From positions 1 through 64,000 of the forward strand of contig JAFUTI010000018.1 of NCBI GenBank assembly GCA_017471465.1: a DNA stretch of 64,000 nucleotides. Reading direction: 5' to 3'. Positions 18,661-28,190 of this stretch are shown here, one piece after another. Made by a program: the position numbers and the translations under genes. The first letter of the stretch is position 1. Every line of letters begins with the position of its first letter. The notes beneath the pieces were generated by a model, which searched no databases, was not told the origin of the DNA, and saw nothing but the letters and a program-made list of their open reading frames with translations. Source of the DNA: Prevotella sp. (GTDB taxonomy: Bacteria > Bacteroidota > Bacteroidia > Bacteroidales > Bacteroidaceae).

Positions 18661-20199
18661 ATGGCACAAGAAGATGTATTCAAGAAAATCGTGAGCCACT
18701 GCAAGGAGTACGGTTTCGTGTTCCCCTCAAGTGAGATTTACGATGGTTTAGGAGCCGTTTACGACTACGGTCAGAACGGCGTGGAGTTGAAGAATAACAT
18801 TAAGCAGTACTGGTGGAAGGCCATGACGATGCTTCACGAGAACATCGTGGGAATCGATTCGGCTATCTTCATGCACCCGACGATATGGAAGGCCTCAGGT
18901 CACGTGGATGCCTTTAACGACCCCCTCATTGACAACCGCGACTCGAAGAAGCGCTATCGTGCTGACGTGCTGATCGAGGATCAGATTGCCAAGTACGACG
19001 AGAAGATTCAGAAGGAGGTGGAGAAGGCTCGCAAGCGTTTTGGCGATTCGTTCGACGAGGCAAAGTATATGGAGACTTCTGAGCGCGTGAAGGAGACCAA
19101 AGAGAAGCGCGACAACCTCCATGCCCGCTATGCTGCTGCTATGCAGGGTCCGGACCTCGACGAGCTGAAGCAGATTATCCTCGACGAGGAGATTGTCTGC
19201 CCCATCAGCGGCACGCGCAACTGGACCGACGTGCGTCAGTTCAACCTGATGTTCTCTACAGAGATGGGTGCCTCGGCTGATGCTTCCATGAAGATTTATC
19301 TGCGCCCAGAGACAGCTCAGGGTATTTTTGTCAATTACTTGAACGTGCAGAAGACGGGCCGAATGAAGATTCCCTTTGGTATCGCCCAGATCGGAAAAGC
19401 TTTCCGCAATGAGATCGTGGCCCGTCAGTTCATCTTCCGTATGCGTGAGTTCGAGCAGATGGAGATGCAGTTCTTCGTACAGCCCGGCACTGAGCTGGAG
19501 TGGTTCCCGAAGTGGAAGGAGACCCGTATGAAATGGCATCAGGCCCTGGGCTTCGGTGCTGAGAACTACCGATTCCACGACCACGACAAGCTGGCTCACT
19601 ATGCCAACGCTGCTACCGATATCGAGTTCAAGATGCCGTTCGGTTTCAAGGAGGTGGAGGGTATCCACTCTCGTACGAACTTCGACCTCTCGCAGCATGA
19701 GAAGTACAGCGGCAAGTCGATCAAGTACTTCGATCCTCAGACCAACGAGAGCTACACACCGTACGTCATCGAGACCTCTATTGGTGTCGACCGTATGTTC
19801 TTGAGCATCATGTGTCATGCTTACGAGGAGGAGAAACTGGAGAATGGCGAGACCCGCGTAGTTCTGAAGTTGCCCGCAGCCTTAGCTCCTGTTAAGTGCG
19901 CCGTGATGCCCCTGGTGAAGAAGGATGGTCTGCCTGAGAAGGCCCGCGAGATTATCGACAGCCTCAAGTTCCATTTCAACTGTCAGTACGACGAGAAGGA
20001 TTCTATCGGCAAGCGTTACCGTCGTCAGGACGCCATTGGCACGCCCTATTGCGTCACCGTCGACCACGATACCCTCAACGACGGTTGCGTCACCCTGCGT
20101 TTCCGCGACACCATGGAGCAGGAACGTGTAAAGATCAGCGACCTGAACAGCATCATCGAGGACAAGGTGAGCATTGCCAGTCTGTTGAAGAAACTGTAA
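18661..20199 (+). CDS. glyS: Glycine--tRNA ligase (single-chain, class II)
   Basis: Charges tRNA-Gly. The 512-residue protein is the alpha2 type found in Bacteroidetes and eukaryotes, not the alpha2-beta2 type. It starts with a catalytic core (SSEIYDGLGAVYDYG, about residue 22), has class II motif 2 (FRNEIVARQFIFRMREFEQME) and motif 3 (IETSIGVDRM), and ends in an anticodon-binding domain (about 400-512). It is the first gene of a run with an FKBP lipoprotein, an ATPase and a DUF4435 protein. Confidence 0.97.
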   Translation: MAQEDVFKKIVSHCKEYGFVFPSSEIYDGLGAVYDYGQNGVELKNNIKQYWWKAMTMLHENIVGIDSAIFMHPTIWKASGHVDAFNDPLIDNRDSKKRYRADVLIEDQIAKYDEKIQKEVEKARKRFGDSFDEAKYMETSERVKETKEKRDNLHARYAAAMQGPDLDELKQIILDEEIVCPISGTRNWTDVRQFNLMFSTEMGASADASMKIYLRPETAQGIFVNYLNVQKTGRMKIPFGIAQIGKAFRNEIVARQFIFRMREFEQMEMQFFVQPGTELEWFPKWKETRMKWHQALGFGAENYRFHDHDKLAHYANAATDIEFKMPFGFKEVEGIHSRTNFDLSQHEKYSGKSIKYFDPQTNESYTPYVIETSIGVDRMFLSIMCHAYEEEKLENGETRVVLKLPAALAPVKCAVMPLVKKDGLPEKAREIIDSLKFHFNCQYDEKDSIGKRYRRQDAIGTPYCVTVDHDTLNDGCVTLRFRDTMEQERVKISDLNSIIEDKVSIASLLKKL

Positions 20200-20202
20200 T
20201 CA

Positions 20203-20835
20203 ATGAAGAAACTACAGACCATAATATGGATGGTGACGTTACTGACCTCTCTGGGGTTGGTAACGTCCTGTTCTGAGACCGATGACGAGAACTCGAGCGC
20301 GGAGTTTGCCAACTGGCAGGTGCGTAACGATGCCTTCTTTCTCACTCTTGAGGACTCACTGCGAAGCAATACGGCACTTTGGACGAAATGGAAGAGCTAC
20401 ACCAAGAACCCTCAGGCGGCCGGCGCTAATACCGACTACGTCTATGCTAAACTGCTGAAGGAAGGTGACGGAGGCGACAGCCCCCTCTATTCCGACACTG
20501 TCCGCATCGCCTACCGCGGACGACTCCTCCCCTCGGCCAGCTACCCGCAAGGCTATGTCTTCGACCAGACATACGTCGGCGACTTTGATATTGCCACTAC
20601 CGATGTCTACGATGCCGCCATCAGTGGTTTTACCGATGGTTTTGCCACTGCCCTGCAGCACATGCATATCGGCGACTGCTACCGCATCTATGTCCCCTAT
20701 GTCTTAGGCTATGGTACGACCGTTTCGTCCAGCGGCAAGGTTCCGGCATACTCTGTTCTTGTCTTCGATATCGTGCTTATCGACTATGCTACAGGCACGA
20801 AAACGCTGACTCCCTGGTCGTCACGCCAACTGTAA
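20203..20835 (+). CDS. FKBP-type peptidyl-prolyl isomerase lipoprotein
   Basis: A membrane-anchored foldase. The 210-residue product has a lipoprotein signal (hydrophobic stretch then LVTSC, cysteine at about residue 24) and an acidic run behind it (SETDDENSS), which in Bacteroidetes favours export to the surface. The FKBP fold covers about residues 85-200 with VRIAYRGRL, YVFDQTY, ISGFTDGFATALQHM and VFDIVLID. Gene spacing to glyS is only 3 nt, so they are cotranscribed. Confidence 0.85.
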   Translation: MKKLQTIIWMVTLLTSLGLVTSCSETDDENSSAEFANWQVRNDAFFLTLEDSLRSNTALWTKWKSYTKNPQAAGANTDYVYAKLLKEGDGGDSPLYSDTVRIAYRGRLLPSASYPQGYVFDQTYVGDFDIATTDVYDAAISGFTDGFATALQHMHIGDCYRIYVPYVLGYGTTVSSSGKVPAYSVLVFDIVLIDYATGTKTLTPWSSRQL

Positions 20836-20858
20836 AATCCTTTATACCCCCCAAGCCT

Positions 20859-21665
20859 ATGCAGAAGTTCGCGGACTATATCCAACGTATAGAGATCGAT
20901 TCCCTGTGGAGTGGCAAGAAGCATATTGTCTGGGAGCTGAACCGTCAGGTGAACATTCTCAGCGGTAGCAACGGACAGGGAAAGAGTACCATTCTGAACA
21001 AGGTTGTGAAGAGTCTGTCGGCAGGGGGCGAGTTTCCTGCACACCTGCTAAAGGGCGTCCATCTCGACGTCGTTCCCGAGGATGCGAAGTGGATCCGCTA
21101 CGACGTCATACGCACACTCGACTCACCGGTTCTAGACCTTGACACGATGGCCCATGTCGACACCCGTATTCTCTCCGCCCTCGACTTCCAGCTATATCAT
21201 CTGCAACGTAAGTACCTTGACTATCAGGTGAACATTGGCAACCGCATTATTGCTGAACTGCAACAGGGCAATGCTGAGGCGGCCCAGCAGTTGTCGCTAC
21301 GGAAGAAGCGTTTCCAGGACATCGTCGACGACCTGTTCTCGGAGACCGGCAAGAAGATTGTGCGTACTGAGAACGAGATCCGTTTCACACAGATTGGTGA
21401 GATGCTTGTCCCCTACCAGCTTAGTAGTGGTGAAAAACAGATGCTGGCCATCTTGCTTACCGTCCTTGTCGAGGACGACCTGCCGTATGTCCTCTTTATG
21501 GACGAACCGGAAGTCAGCCTCCATATCGAGTGGCAGAAACGTCTCATCGACCTCTGTCTGGAGCTGAATCCCAACGTCCAGATCATCCTTACTACCCATT
21601 CGCCGGCAGTCGTCATGAACGGTTGGACGGACGCCGTCACCGAAGTTTCGGATATCACGGTATGA
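20859..21665 (+). CDS. ABC-type AAA ATPase, partner of a DUF4435 protein (AriA-like)
   Basis: A 268-residue single ATPase of the SMC/ABC-like AAA_15/AAA_21 group. Walker A is GSNGQGKST (about residues 36-44), the ABC signature is LSSGEKQML, Walker B is VLFMDEPEVSLH and the H-loop is TTHSPAVV. There is no transmembrane segment. The gene ends in ATGA with the DUF4435 gene, so the two are coupled. The same pairing (ATPase plus DUF4435) makes up the PARIS anti-phage system, where the ATPase holds the effector until a viral trigger is sensed. This ATPase is shorter than known AriA proteins, so the match is one of architecture. A housekeeping role cannot be excluded, because it sits in the glyS operon. 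Confidence 0.75.
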   Translation: MQKFADYIQRIEIDSLWSGKKHIVWELNRQVNILSGSNGQGKSTILNKVVKSLSAGGEFPAHLLKGVHLDVVPEDAKWIRYDVIRTLDSPVLDLDTMAHVDTRILSALDFQLYHLQRKYLDYQVNIGNRIIAELQQGNAEAAQQLSLRKKRFQDIVDDLFSETGKKIVRTENEIRFTQIGEMLVPYQLSSGEKQMLAILLTVLVEDDLPYVLFMDEPEVSLHIEWQKRLIDLCLELNPNVQIILTTHSPAVVMNGWTDAVTEVSDITV

Positions 21666-22708
21666 GTAGCCGTCTGAAGGACAATATCAACAGCCGCTAC
21701 TTCGAGGCTGCTAACGCCCTGAAGTCGAAGCATGCCCGGCGTCGCATCGTTGCCTACGTCGAAGCCTACGACGATATTTATTTCTGGCGGACAGTCCTTA
21801 GCCCTTTTGAGGACGACACCCGCTATTTTGAGGTGATGTTGCCTTCGAAAATCAACCTGACACGGGGGAAGAAGTCGGTGCTGATGAATTTTTTAGAGGA
21901 GAGAGAAGAAGGGAAAAAGGAGAGAGGAGAAGGAAGAGAGGAAAGCGGCCCGCTGGGTCGCGATATGATAGCCTGCGTCGATGCCGACTACGACTACCTG
22001 TTGCATGGTGCGACGTCTCAGTCGCGACGAGTGCTCCAGTCGCCATACGTCTTCCATACATACGTCTACGCCATTGAGAACTACCAGTGTTATGCCCCGT
22101 CGTTGCATGACGTCTGCGTCTCTGTCACTCTCAACGACCACCGCATCTTCGATTTTCGCGCATATTTCAGTGAGTTCAGCGAGGCTGTCTTTCCTCTTTT
22201 TATCTGGAGTATCATGCTCTATAGAAACGGCAACTATCCCCGTTTCTCTATTACCGATTTCAATCGCATTACCGACCCAGGCGGCTTCAATGTGCAGCAA
22301 CCCGAGGTGTCGCTTCTGCGTGTGCGACACAAGGTCAACTCCAAGATCCACGAGCTGCAGCGCCTGTTTCCTGATGCCAAGGATGAATACCTTGCTGTCA
22401 AGGATGACGTCAAGCGTCTTGGCGTCACCCCCCAGACAACCTATTTATATATACAGGGGCATCATCTCTTCGACACGGTTGTGGCTCCTATACTCAGCAA
22501 GGTCTGTAACCTGCTGCGACAGGAGCGCCAGAACGAAATCTATCATGCCTCTGCCCATAAGACGCAGAAGCGTAATGAGATGTCGTGTTACGAGAATTCG
22601 CTGCAAGATGTCAAGGTGATGCTTAAGAAAAATACCGGCTATATCCTTTCTGACCCTTTCCGCCGTCTGCAGGATGACATTCGCCGCTATTTAGATGTAA
22701 GCCTCTAA
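21662..22708 (+). CDS. DUF4435 protein (AriB-like, Toprim-type effector candidate)
   Basis: The start at 21662 is chosen because the ATG overlaps the ATPase stop. The 348-residue product fits DUF4435: AYVEAYDDIYFW near residue 30 supplies a conserved glutamate, and CVDADYDYL near residue 105 supplies a DxD pair, the layout of a Toprim metal site. In PARIS the DUF4435 subunit AriB is a nuclease that cuts a host tRNA; whether this one cuts RNA is inference. Just before the DxD strand lies a 15-20 residue run EEREEGKKERGEGREE encoded by a purine-rich repeat, an in-frame insertion. The 3' end overlaps the convergent isomerase remnant by 18 nt. Confidence 0.75.
   Translation: MSSRLKDNINSRYFEAANALKSKHARRRIVAYVEAYDDIYFWRTVLSPFEDDTRYFEVMLPSKINLTRGKKSVLMNFLEEREEGKKERGEGREESGPLGRDMIACVDADYDYLLHGATSQSRRVLQSPYVFHTYVYAIENYQCYAPSLHDVCVSVTLNDHRIFDFRAYFSEFSEAVFPLFIWSIMLYRNGNYPRFSITDFNRITDPGGFNVQQPEVSLLRVRHKVNSKIHELQRLFPDAKDEYLAVKDDVKRLGVTPQTTYLYIQGHHLFDTVVAPILSKVCNLLRQERQNEIYHASAHKTQKRNEMSCYENSLQDVKVMLKKNTGYILSDPFRRLQDDIRRYLDVSL
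21895..21945 (+). repeat. In-frame GAGAGAAGAAGG-type repeat in the DUF4435 gene
   Basis: A run composed only of A and G, except for the first bases, made of GAGAGAAGAAGG- and GAGAGGAGAAGG-like words. It is the reverse complement of the CTCTC word repeats found elsewhere in the window and encodes a charged E/R/G/K stretch. Confidence 0.75.
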
Positions 22709-23170
22709 CAGCTTTACCGTTCCCTCTACTCTGATGGCCTTGGCTGAGGCCGGGACGAGCAGCGTTTCGCCTTCACAGAGGGTGAGTGCTGTGTCGTTGC
22801 CTTCGGAAAGCTGGCAAGCTCCCTCCAGGGCGATGAGGAGTACGAAGGCATCGAGGCCGCTATAGTCGATGGTCATCGGGTCGTTCAGGTCGTAGATAGC
22901 TGTGGTAAGGGCTGGCGTCGACTGGTCCTCAACTGCCGGGACATTGATTTCGGCAAAGACAAGACCGTCGCCCATGACGGGGCGATGAACATAGCAGAAA
23001 GCACCTTGCCCCGGCATGAAAGCCTGTGGGCCGAGGCTGTGGGTGAACCTGACATGCAGTGGGAAGCGTGCCCCGAAGCGACGGTAGCTGTCGTGTCCCA
23101 GGAGTGCTGCTTTCTGGCTGTGCACGAGTTGCGACAGTTGCTGGCGTGTAAGTGTACTTAGCTTATACAT
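22691..23170 (-). CDS. Degenerate class I mannose-6-phosphate isomerase (ManA-like remnant)
   Basis: A 159-residue ORF that matches two separate parts of Bacteroidetes ManA (about 320 residues). Its first about 50 residues (LSQLV..LLG...RRFGARFPLHVRF) correspond to the helix and strand before the catalytic core. From about residue 95 on (IYDLNDPMTIDYSGLDAFVLL ... GETLLVPASAKAIRVEGTVKLLEAYI, cited as a region) it matches the C-terminal cupin strands. The segment between, which in the family carries the zinc ligands (HPxD and ExxY blocks), is absent, as is the normal N-terminus. It is unlikely to be an isomerase. It lies 28 nt after trkH. Confidence 0.6.
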   Translation of the reverse strand: MYKLSTLTRQQLSQLVHSQKAALLGHDSYRRFGARFPLHVRFTHSLGPQAFMPGQGAFCYVHRPVMGDGLVFAEINVPAVEDQSTPALTTAIYDLNDPMTIDYSGLDAFVLLIALEGACQLSEGNDTALTLCEGETLLVPASAKAIRVEGTVKLLEAYI

Positions 23171-23198
23171 GACTCTGATTTCTTAACTCTCCGATCTC

Positions 23199-24656
23199 TT
23201 AGTTCTCCTTCCAGAAAGCACGGGTGAAAAGCACGAGTACGGTCATAATCTCCAGACGTCCCATGAGCATCAGCGGACAAAGAATCCATTTGATGAATTC
23301 AGGAAGTTCCGACCACGACATCACCGGCCCAATCTGCGTACCCAGTGTGGGTCCCACGTTGCTCACACAGCTTAATGCGATGGTGATGGCGTTCGTATTG
23401 TCGATGCCCGATACAATCATGATTGTGGCTGTAAAGAGCACCATGAGCATGGTCAGTGTGAAGAACGCGAAGAGCGCTACGAGCTTCGACTGAGGGATGT
23501 TTATGCCGTTTATCTTGACGGGAAGGACGGCATTGGGATGCAGGATCTGGCGAAAGTTGTTACGTATCACTTTCAGCAGCATCACGCCTCTGATGCACTT
23601 GAATCCGCCGCTGGTGCTGCCGGCACATGCGCCGAGGTACATCACAACACCTAAGATGACCCAGGTGATATGGGGCCAGGTGCCAGCGTCGTCGTTGAAC
23701 ATTCCTGTCGTCGTGATGAACGACACGACTTGGAACAGCGCACAGCGGAAGGCGCGCTCCAGATCGTAGTCCATACGTGATAACAGCAGATACGTGATCC
23801 AGAGCGTGGCTCCAACGACCACGCTGATGTATAGCTTGAACTCCGAGTTTGTGAGAAGTGCCTTCAGTCTCATCTTGATGATGCAAACATACAACAACGT
23901 GAAGTTGATACCCGACATGAACTGGAAGGCGATGGAGATGTAGTCGATTGTCGGCGAGTGGAAGAACTCCGTACTCTCATTGTGAATGGCAAAGCCGCCG
24001 GTTGCCGTCGTCGTCATCGAGTAGTTCATGGCTTCAAACCAGTTCATACCGGCCAGCCAGAAGGCGACGCCACAGCCTAACGTCAGCAGCAGGTAGATGC
24101 TCCATATCCACTTGGCCGTGGTTGTCAGCCTCGGATGCATCTTCGCCTTGATGGGGCCCGTGGCCTCGGCCGCAAACACCTTCACACTTCCTCCTACCAG
24201 CGACGGCAGGATGGCGATGGTGAAGAACACGATACCCAGACCGCCTATCCATTGGGTCAGTGAACGCCAGAACAGGATACCGTGGGGCAACACCTCCACA
24301 TCGTCGATGATCGTTGCGCCGGTGGTGGTGAAGCCCGACATCGTCTCGAAGAACGCATCGGTGAGGTTGGTGATGGAACCGTGTATCAGGAATGGGAACA
24401 TGCCGAAGAGCGAGAAGACGACCCAGGCGGCGGTGACGACCACGTAGGCGTCACGACGGCTCAGCGTGTTCTCGGAATGGCGCCCGAGAAAGAGGAAGAG
24501 GAAGCCGAATCCAAATGTCAGTAGCATCGACAGCAGGAATGCCGGTACGTCATCTTCGTGGTGGGAGATGGCGATGGCCAGACACCAACTCATGAAGAAC
24601 GACTCAACGAAGAGCAGCGACCCTAGGATTCTTGATATGATGCGGAAGTTTACCAA
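23199..24656 (-). CDS. trkH: TrkH-family potassium uptake protein
   Basis: The K+-conducting membrane subunit of the Trk system. The 485-residue product is strongly hydrophobic, with about ten membrane spans arranged as repeated M1-P-M2 units. Filter-like loops include SGFTTTGATI (about residue 112), TTATGGFAIHN, VSFITTTGMFN and SNVGPTLGTQIGP, each with the conserved glycine. Its start overlaps the end of trkA by 7 nt, so channel and regulator are coupled. Confidence 0.93.
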   Translation of the reverse strand: MVNFRIISRILGSLLFVESFFMSWCLAIAISHHEDDVPAFLLSMLLTFGFGFLFLFLGRHSENTLSRRDAYVVVTAAWVVFSLFGMFPFLIHGSITNLTDAFFETMSGFTTTGATIIDDVEVLPHGILFWRSLTQWIGGLGIVFFTIAILPSLVGGSVKVFAAEATGPIKAKMHPRLTTTAKWIWSIYLLLTLGCGVAFWLAGMNWFEAMNYSMTTTATGGFAIHNESTEFFHSPTIDYISIAFQFMSGINFTLLYVCIIKMRLKALLTNSEFKLYISVVVGATLWITYLLLSRMDYDLERAFRCALFQVVSFITTTGMFNDDAGTWPHITWVILGVVMYLGACAGSTSGGFKCIRGVMLLKVIRNNFRQILHPNAVLPVKINGINIPQSKLVALFAFFTLTMLMVLFTATIMIVSGIDNTNAITIALSCVSNVGPTLGTQIGPVMSWSELPEFIKWILCPLMLMGRLEIMTVLVLFTRAFWKEN

Positions 24657-26005
24657 AGTGTGTGCTTCTTAAAGAATTTTTCAATCTGGTTCAGTTTCGT
24701 CTCGTGGCAGAACACCATGACGGAGTCGCCGGGCTGTATCTGGGAACTGCCGTTGACAAGCATCCCCTGTCCGCCACGTACCAGTCCGCCGATGGTGACG
24801 CCAAAGGGCAACCCGAGGTCCTTCACCATGCGTTTGGCGACCCTGGAACCCTCTGCTGCCACAAACTCAGCTACCTCGCTGTCGACGAGCATCAGCGACC
24901 GTAGGTTGCTGACGTCGGCGTCGAGCATCATCTGATAGATGTGGCTGGCGGCGACAGTCTTCTTGTTAATGATGGTACCGATATCCAGACTTTCAGCCAT
25001 TGATACATAGTCGAGATTCTCGACCATAGCCACCGTCTTGCGCACGCCAAGTTTCTTCGCTGTCATACAGGCCAGGATGTTGGTCTCGGCATTACCGGTA
25101 AGGGCGACAAAAGCCTGCGTATTCCTGATACCCTCATCCTCAAGCAGTCCCAGGTCGCGTCCGTCACCGTGGATGACCATCGTGTCGTTGTCGGCAAGCA
25201 ACTGGTTCAGTTTCTCACAGCGCTCTGCCGACTTCTCGATAATCTTGACGTTCATGTAGTCGGGCGTCTCCAACGCGGCGCGTACGGCCGTCTTTCCTCC
25301 TCCCATGATGATGACGTTCTTTACATCGGTATAGTGCTCCTTGCCAACAATCTTACGGATATAGGGGATATACTCCTTCGTGGTCATGAAGTAGGCCAGG
25401 TCGTTAAGCTGGAGGGTGTCTAGACCGCCAGGGATGAGAGTCTCGTCTTTCCGTTTGATGGCCACCACGTGGTAGGGGTCGTCAGGACCGCAGAGGTCCT
25501 TCAGCGGCTGATTCAGGATCTCGCAACCCTCGCGTAGCTTAATGCCAAGTAAGACAAGGGCGCCGTCGTGGACGTCCCATCGCTGTCGCACCCACGACAT
25601 CTTCAGTCCGTTGATGATGTCATGAGCGGCAAGCACCTCAGGGTAGACCATGGAGTCGATGCCGATGCCCTGGAAGAATTTCTGGTTCTGGGGCTTCAGG
25701 TATTCGTAGTTGTCGATGCGTGCCACCGTCTTCTTGGCACCGAGGTGGTGGGCAATGGTGCAGGCCGCGATGTTGGTGGTCTCCTCCGTGGTGACCCCCA
25801 CGAAGAGGTCGGCACTGCTGACGCCGGCATCCTTGAGGACGCTGATGCTGGTGGGTGAGGCATTATAGGTCATGACATCATATTCGGCGACACGTTCGAG
25901 GCGTTCCTCGATATCGTCTATGAGTACGCAGTCCTGATGTTCGCGCGACAGTAATTTTGACAGGTGAGTTCCTACATCACCGGCGCCTACAATAACGATT
26001 TTCAT
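24650..26005 (-). CDS. trkA: Trk system potassium uptake regulator TrkA
   Basis: The cytoplasmic NAD(H)/ATP-binding ring that gates TrkH. The 451-residue protein has two RCK units, each with a Rossmann N-lobe and a C-lobe. The first begins [15 protein letters not shown] with an acidic residue at the end of the second strand ([12 protein letters not shown]). The second begins [14 protein letters not shown], where the GxGxxG loop is degenerate. Its ATG overlaps the dxs stop by 4 nt. Confidence 0.95.
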   Translation of the reverse strand: MKIVIVGAGDVGTHLSKLLSREHQDCVLIDDIEERLERVAEYDVMTYNASPTSISVLKDAGVSSADLFVGVTTEETTNIAACTIAHHLGAKKTVARIDNYEYLKPQNQKFFQGIGIDSMVYPEVLAAHDIINGLKMSWVRQRWDVHDGALVLLGIKLREGCEILNQPLKDLCGPDDPYHVVAIKRKDETLIPGGLDTLQLNDLAYFMTTKEYIPYIRKIVGKEHYTDVKNVIIMGGGKTAVRAALETPDYMNVKIIEKSAERCEKLNQLLADNDTMVIHGDGRDLGLLEDEGIRNTQAFVALTGNAETNILACMTAKKLGVRKTVAMVENLDYVSMAESLDIGTIINKKTVAASHIYQMMLDADVSNLRSLMLVDSEVAEFVAAEGSRVAKRMVKDLGLPFGVTIGGLVRGGQGMLVNGSSQIQPGDSVMVFCHETKLNQIEKFFKKHTLW

Positions 26006-27945
26006 ATCTCTTTGCCCTCGGGGGTAAGTATTGCTTGTTTGATACTCTCTTTGTCTATTCCGCAGAGGTGTTGCAGCTCGTCGACGGTGCCGTGTTCTAC
26101 AAAGTGGTCGTCGGGCATGCCCAAGCGGGTGACACGCACTTGATAGCCGTGGTCGTTAAACCATTCCAGTACAGCAGAGCCGAAACCACCGTTCCTGACA
26201 CCGTTCTCGACGGTGACGATGCGCCGGAATCGCCTGCCCACCTCGTGCAGGATGGTCTCGTCAAGGGGTTTTAGGAAGCGCATGTCGTAGTGGGCAACGG
26301 AAGCATCAGCCGGACTGTTCTTGCACCTCGTTTCTCGTCCCACGCCCTTGGAAATCTCTTCTATCGCCCTCTCCACCTCGTTGCCGATGGCACCGATGCT
26401 CAGTACGGCGATGTCGTCACCGTCGTGCAGCTTCCGGCCTGTTCCTACCTTGACCTCCTCAAGGGGGCAGCGCCAGTCTTTCAGTACGCCGCCGCCGCGT
26501 GGGTAGCGGATGACGAACGGTCCCTTGTCGGGCAGCTGTGCAGTATACATCAGCCGTCGCAGCTCGTGTTCGTCCATCGGTGCTGAGATGGTGAGGTTGG
26601 GGATGGGACGCAAGGCGGCCAAGTCGAAGGCACCGTGGTGGGTCGGTCCGTCTTCGCCCACGATGCCGGCCCTGTCAAGACAGAAGACGACATGCATGCC
26701 GTGGAGTGCCACATCGTGGATGATGTGGTCGTAGGCCCGCTGTGCAAAGGCACTGTAGATATTGCAGAAGGGTATGAGCCCGTCCTTGGCCATGCCGCCC
26801 GAGAAGGTGACGGCATGTCCTTCAGCAATGCCTACGTCGAAGGTCCTGTCAGGCATGGCCTTCATCATGATGTTCATGGAGCATCCTGTGGGCATGGCTG
26901 GTGTGACACCCACGATGAGCGGGTTCTGCTCGGCCAGTTCCAAGAGGGTGTAGCCGAAGACGTCCTGAAATTTCTGCGGCTGTGAGGGGTCGTTGTTGAT
27001 GATGCGCTCACCGGTGTCGGGATTGAACTTCCCCGGTGCGTGCCACGTCGTGACGTCGCGTTCTGCCGGTGCGTAGCCGTGACCTTTCTGTGTGTGCAGG
27101 TGCAGCAGCTTCGGACCACTCATGTTCCGCATCTGGCGCAGGATGCGCACCAACTCCTTCACGTTGTGACCGTCAAAAGGTCCGAAGTAGCGGATATTCA
27201 TCCCCTCAAAAACGTTCTGCTGGTGCGAGATGGCACTCTTCAGCGCGTTCGACAGGCGGATGAGTCCTTTGCGGCGGTCGTCTTCCAGCATGCCACGCCC
27301 GTGAAGCCAGCGCGCAGCCTTGAAACGCAGGGCGTTGTAGGTCTCGTTGGTGCTTAGTCCAAGCAGGTATTGCTTCATGCCGCCTACCGAGCGGTCTATC
27401 GACATGTTGTTGTCGTTCAGGATGATAAGCAGGTCGTTGGGTGACGACGACGCGTTGTTAAGACCTTCAAAGGCCAGACCACCCGACATCGCTCCGTCGC
27501 CGATGACGGCTACCACTTTCCGGCTGCTGTCAGCCTGCTTGGCAGCAACAGCCATGCCGAGAGCCGCCGAGATACTGTTTGAGGCATGGCCGCAGGCAAA
27601 TGTGTCGTATTCGCTCTCCTGTGGTGACGGAAAAGGACGGATGCCGCCCAACTTGCGGTTGGTCGAGAACTGCTTGCGCCGTCCCGTCAGAATCTTGTGA
27701 CCGTAAGCCTGGTGGCCTACATCCCAGACGATGCGGTCTTCAGGCGTGTCGTAGACATAGTGAAGCGCCACTGTCAACTCCACGACACCGAGGCTCGATG
27801 CCAGATGCCCCGGGTTCACCGACAGCTCCTTGACGATATCCTCGCGCAGCTCTTTACAGACCTCCGGCAATTGGTCTATCGACAACTGTCTGAGGTCAGC
27901 CGGATAGTCGATGCTATTCAGTAGCCCTAATTTCTGTTCTTCCAT
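26002..27945 (-). CDS. dxs: 1-deoxy-D-xylulose-5-phosphate synthase
   Basis: Makes DXP from pyruvate and glyceraldehyde-3-phosphate, the first step of the MEP isoprenoid route and a source for thiamine and pyridoxal. The 647-residue product has the catalytic histidine in [10 protein letters not shown], the thiamine-diphosphate site [16 protein letters not shown], and the transketolase pyrimidine and C-terminal domains (from about 330). The start at 27945 (MEEQKLG) is preferred over one at 27963, which would lie inside the promoter box. First gene of dxs-trkA-trkH. Confidence 0.96.
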   Translation of the reverse strand: MEEQKLGLLNSIDYPADLRQLSIDQLPEVCKELREDIVKELSVNPGHLASSLGVVELTVALHYVYDTPEDRIVWDVGHQAYGHKILTGRRKQFSTNRKLGGIRPFPSPQESEYDTFACGHASNSISAALGMAVAAKQADSSRKVVAVIGDGAMSGGLAFEGLNNASSSPNDLLIILNDNNMSIDRSVGGMKQYLLGLSTNETYNALRFKAARWLHGRGMLEDDRRKGLIRLSNALKSAISHQQNVFEGMNIRYFGPFDGHNVKELVRILRQMRNMSGPKLLHLHTQKGHGYAPAERDVTTWHAPGKFNPDTGERIINNDPSQPQKFQDVFGYTLLELAEQNPLIVGVTPAMPTGCSMNIMMKAMPDRTFDVGIAEGHAVTFSGGMAKDGLIPFCNIYSAFAQRAYDHIIHDVALHGMHVVFCLDRAGIVGEDGPTHHGAFDLAALRPIPNLTISAPMDEHELRRLMYTAQLPDKGPFVIRYPRGGGVLKDWRCPLEEVKVGTGRKLHDGDDIAVLSIGAIGNEVERAIEEISKGVGRETRCKNSPADASVAHYDMRFLKPLDETILHEVGRRFRRIVTVENGVRNGGFGSAVLEWFNDHGYQVRVTRLGMPDDHFVEHGTVDELQHLCGIDKESIKQAILTPEGKEI

Positions 27946-27952
27946 TTGGGTG

Positions 27953-27960
27953 CAAAGGTA
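27953..27960 (-). promoter_or_regulatory. dxs promoter -7 box, directly before the start codon
   Basis: TACCTTTG on the minus strand ends only 7 nt before the dxs ATG at 27945, so the message should have almost no leader. No TTTG is seen at the -33 position, where an AATTCATA-type word repeat (27967-27985) begins. Confidence 0.5.
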
Positions 27961-28022
27961 CAAAATAATTCATAATTATTCATTCTTTTATAAAATATTT
28001 TATGGCTTTGCTAATAAATAAT

Positions 28023-28047
28023 GCGACGGAGACAATTTCTCCGTCGC
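28023..28047. repeat. Perfect 10-bp hairpin between dxs and panE
   Basis: GCGACGGAGA at 28023-28032 pairs with TCTCCGTCGC at 28038-28047 around the loop CAATT. It is G+C-rich but has no T-run on either side, so it is not a plain intrinsic terminator. It stands in the divergent gap between dxs and panE and may be a regulatory or attenuating structure. Confidence 0.55.
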
Positions 28048-28133
28048 GTTGATGATGGTGTGAACAATGCTTAAAAGTTGCCATCGTGCAAAGACAAAAT
28101 GGCTCCTTTTTCTTCTGTTATTTCCCAATACAC

Positions 28134-28164
28134 TTTGCCATCTTGTTTTTTCTTTGTAATTTTG
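28134..28164 (+). promoter_or_regulatory. panE promoter
   Basis: TTTG at 28134-28137, 19 nt, TAATTTTG at 28157-28164: a full consensus match, 26 nt before the panE ATG. Confidence 0.75.
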
Positions 28165-28190
28165 CAGTCTGAAACGAAACAGAGCAGACA

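Noticed and set aside
27946..28022. A thiamine-pyrophosphate riboswitch before dxs.
   Set aside because: The -7 box lies only 7 nt before the start codon, leaving no leader to hold a riboswitch.
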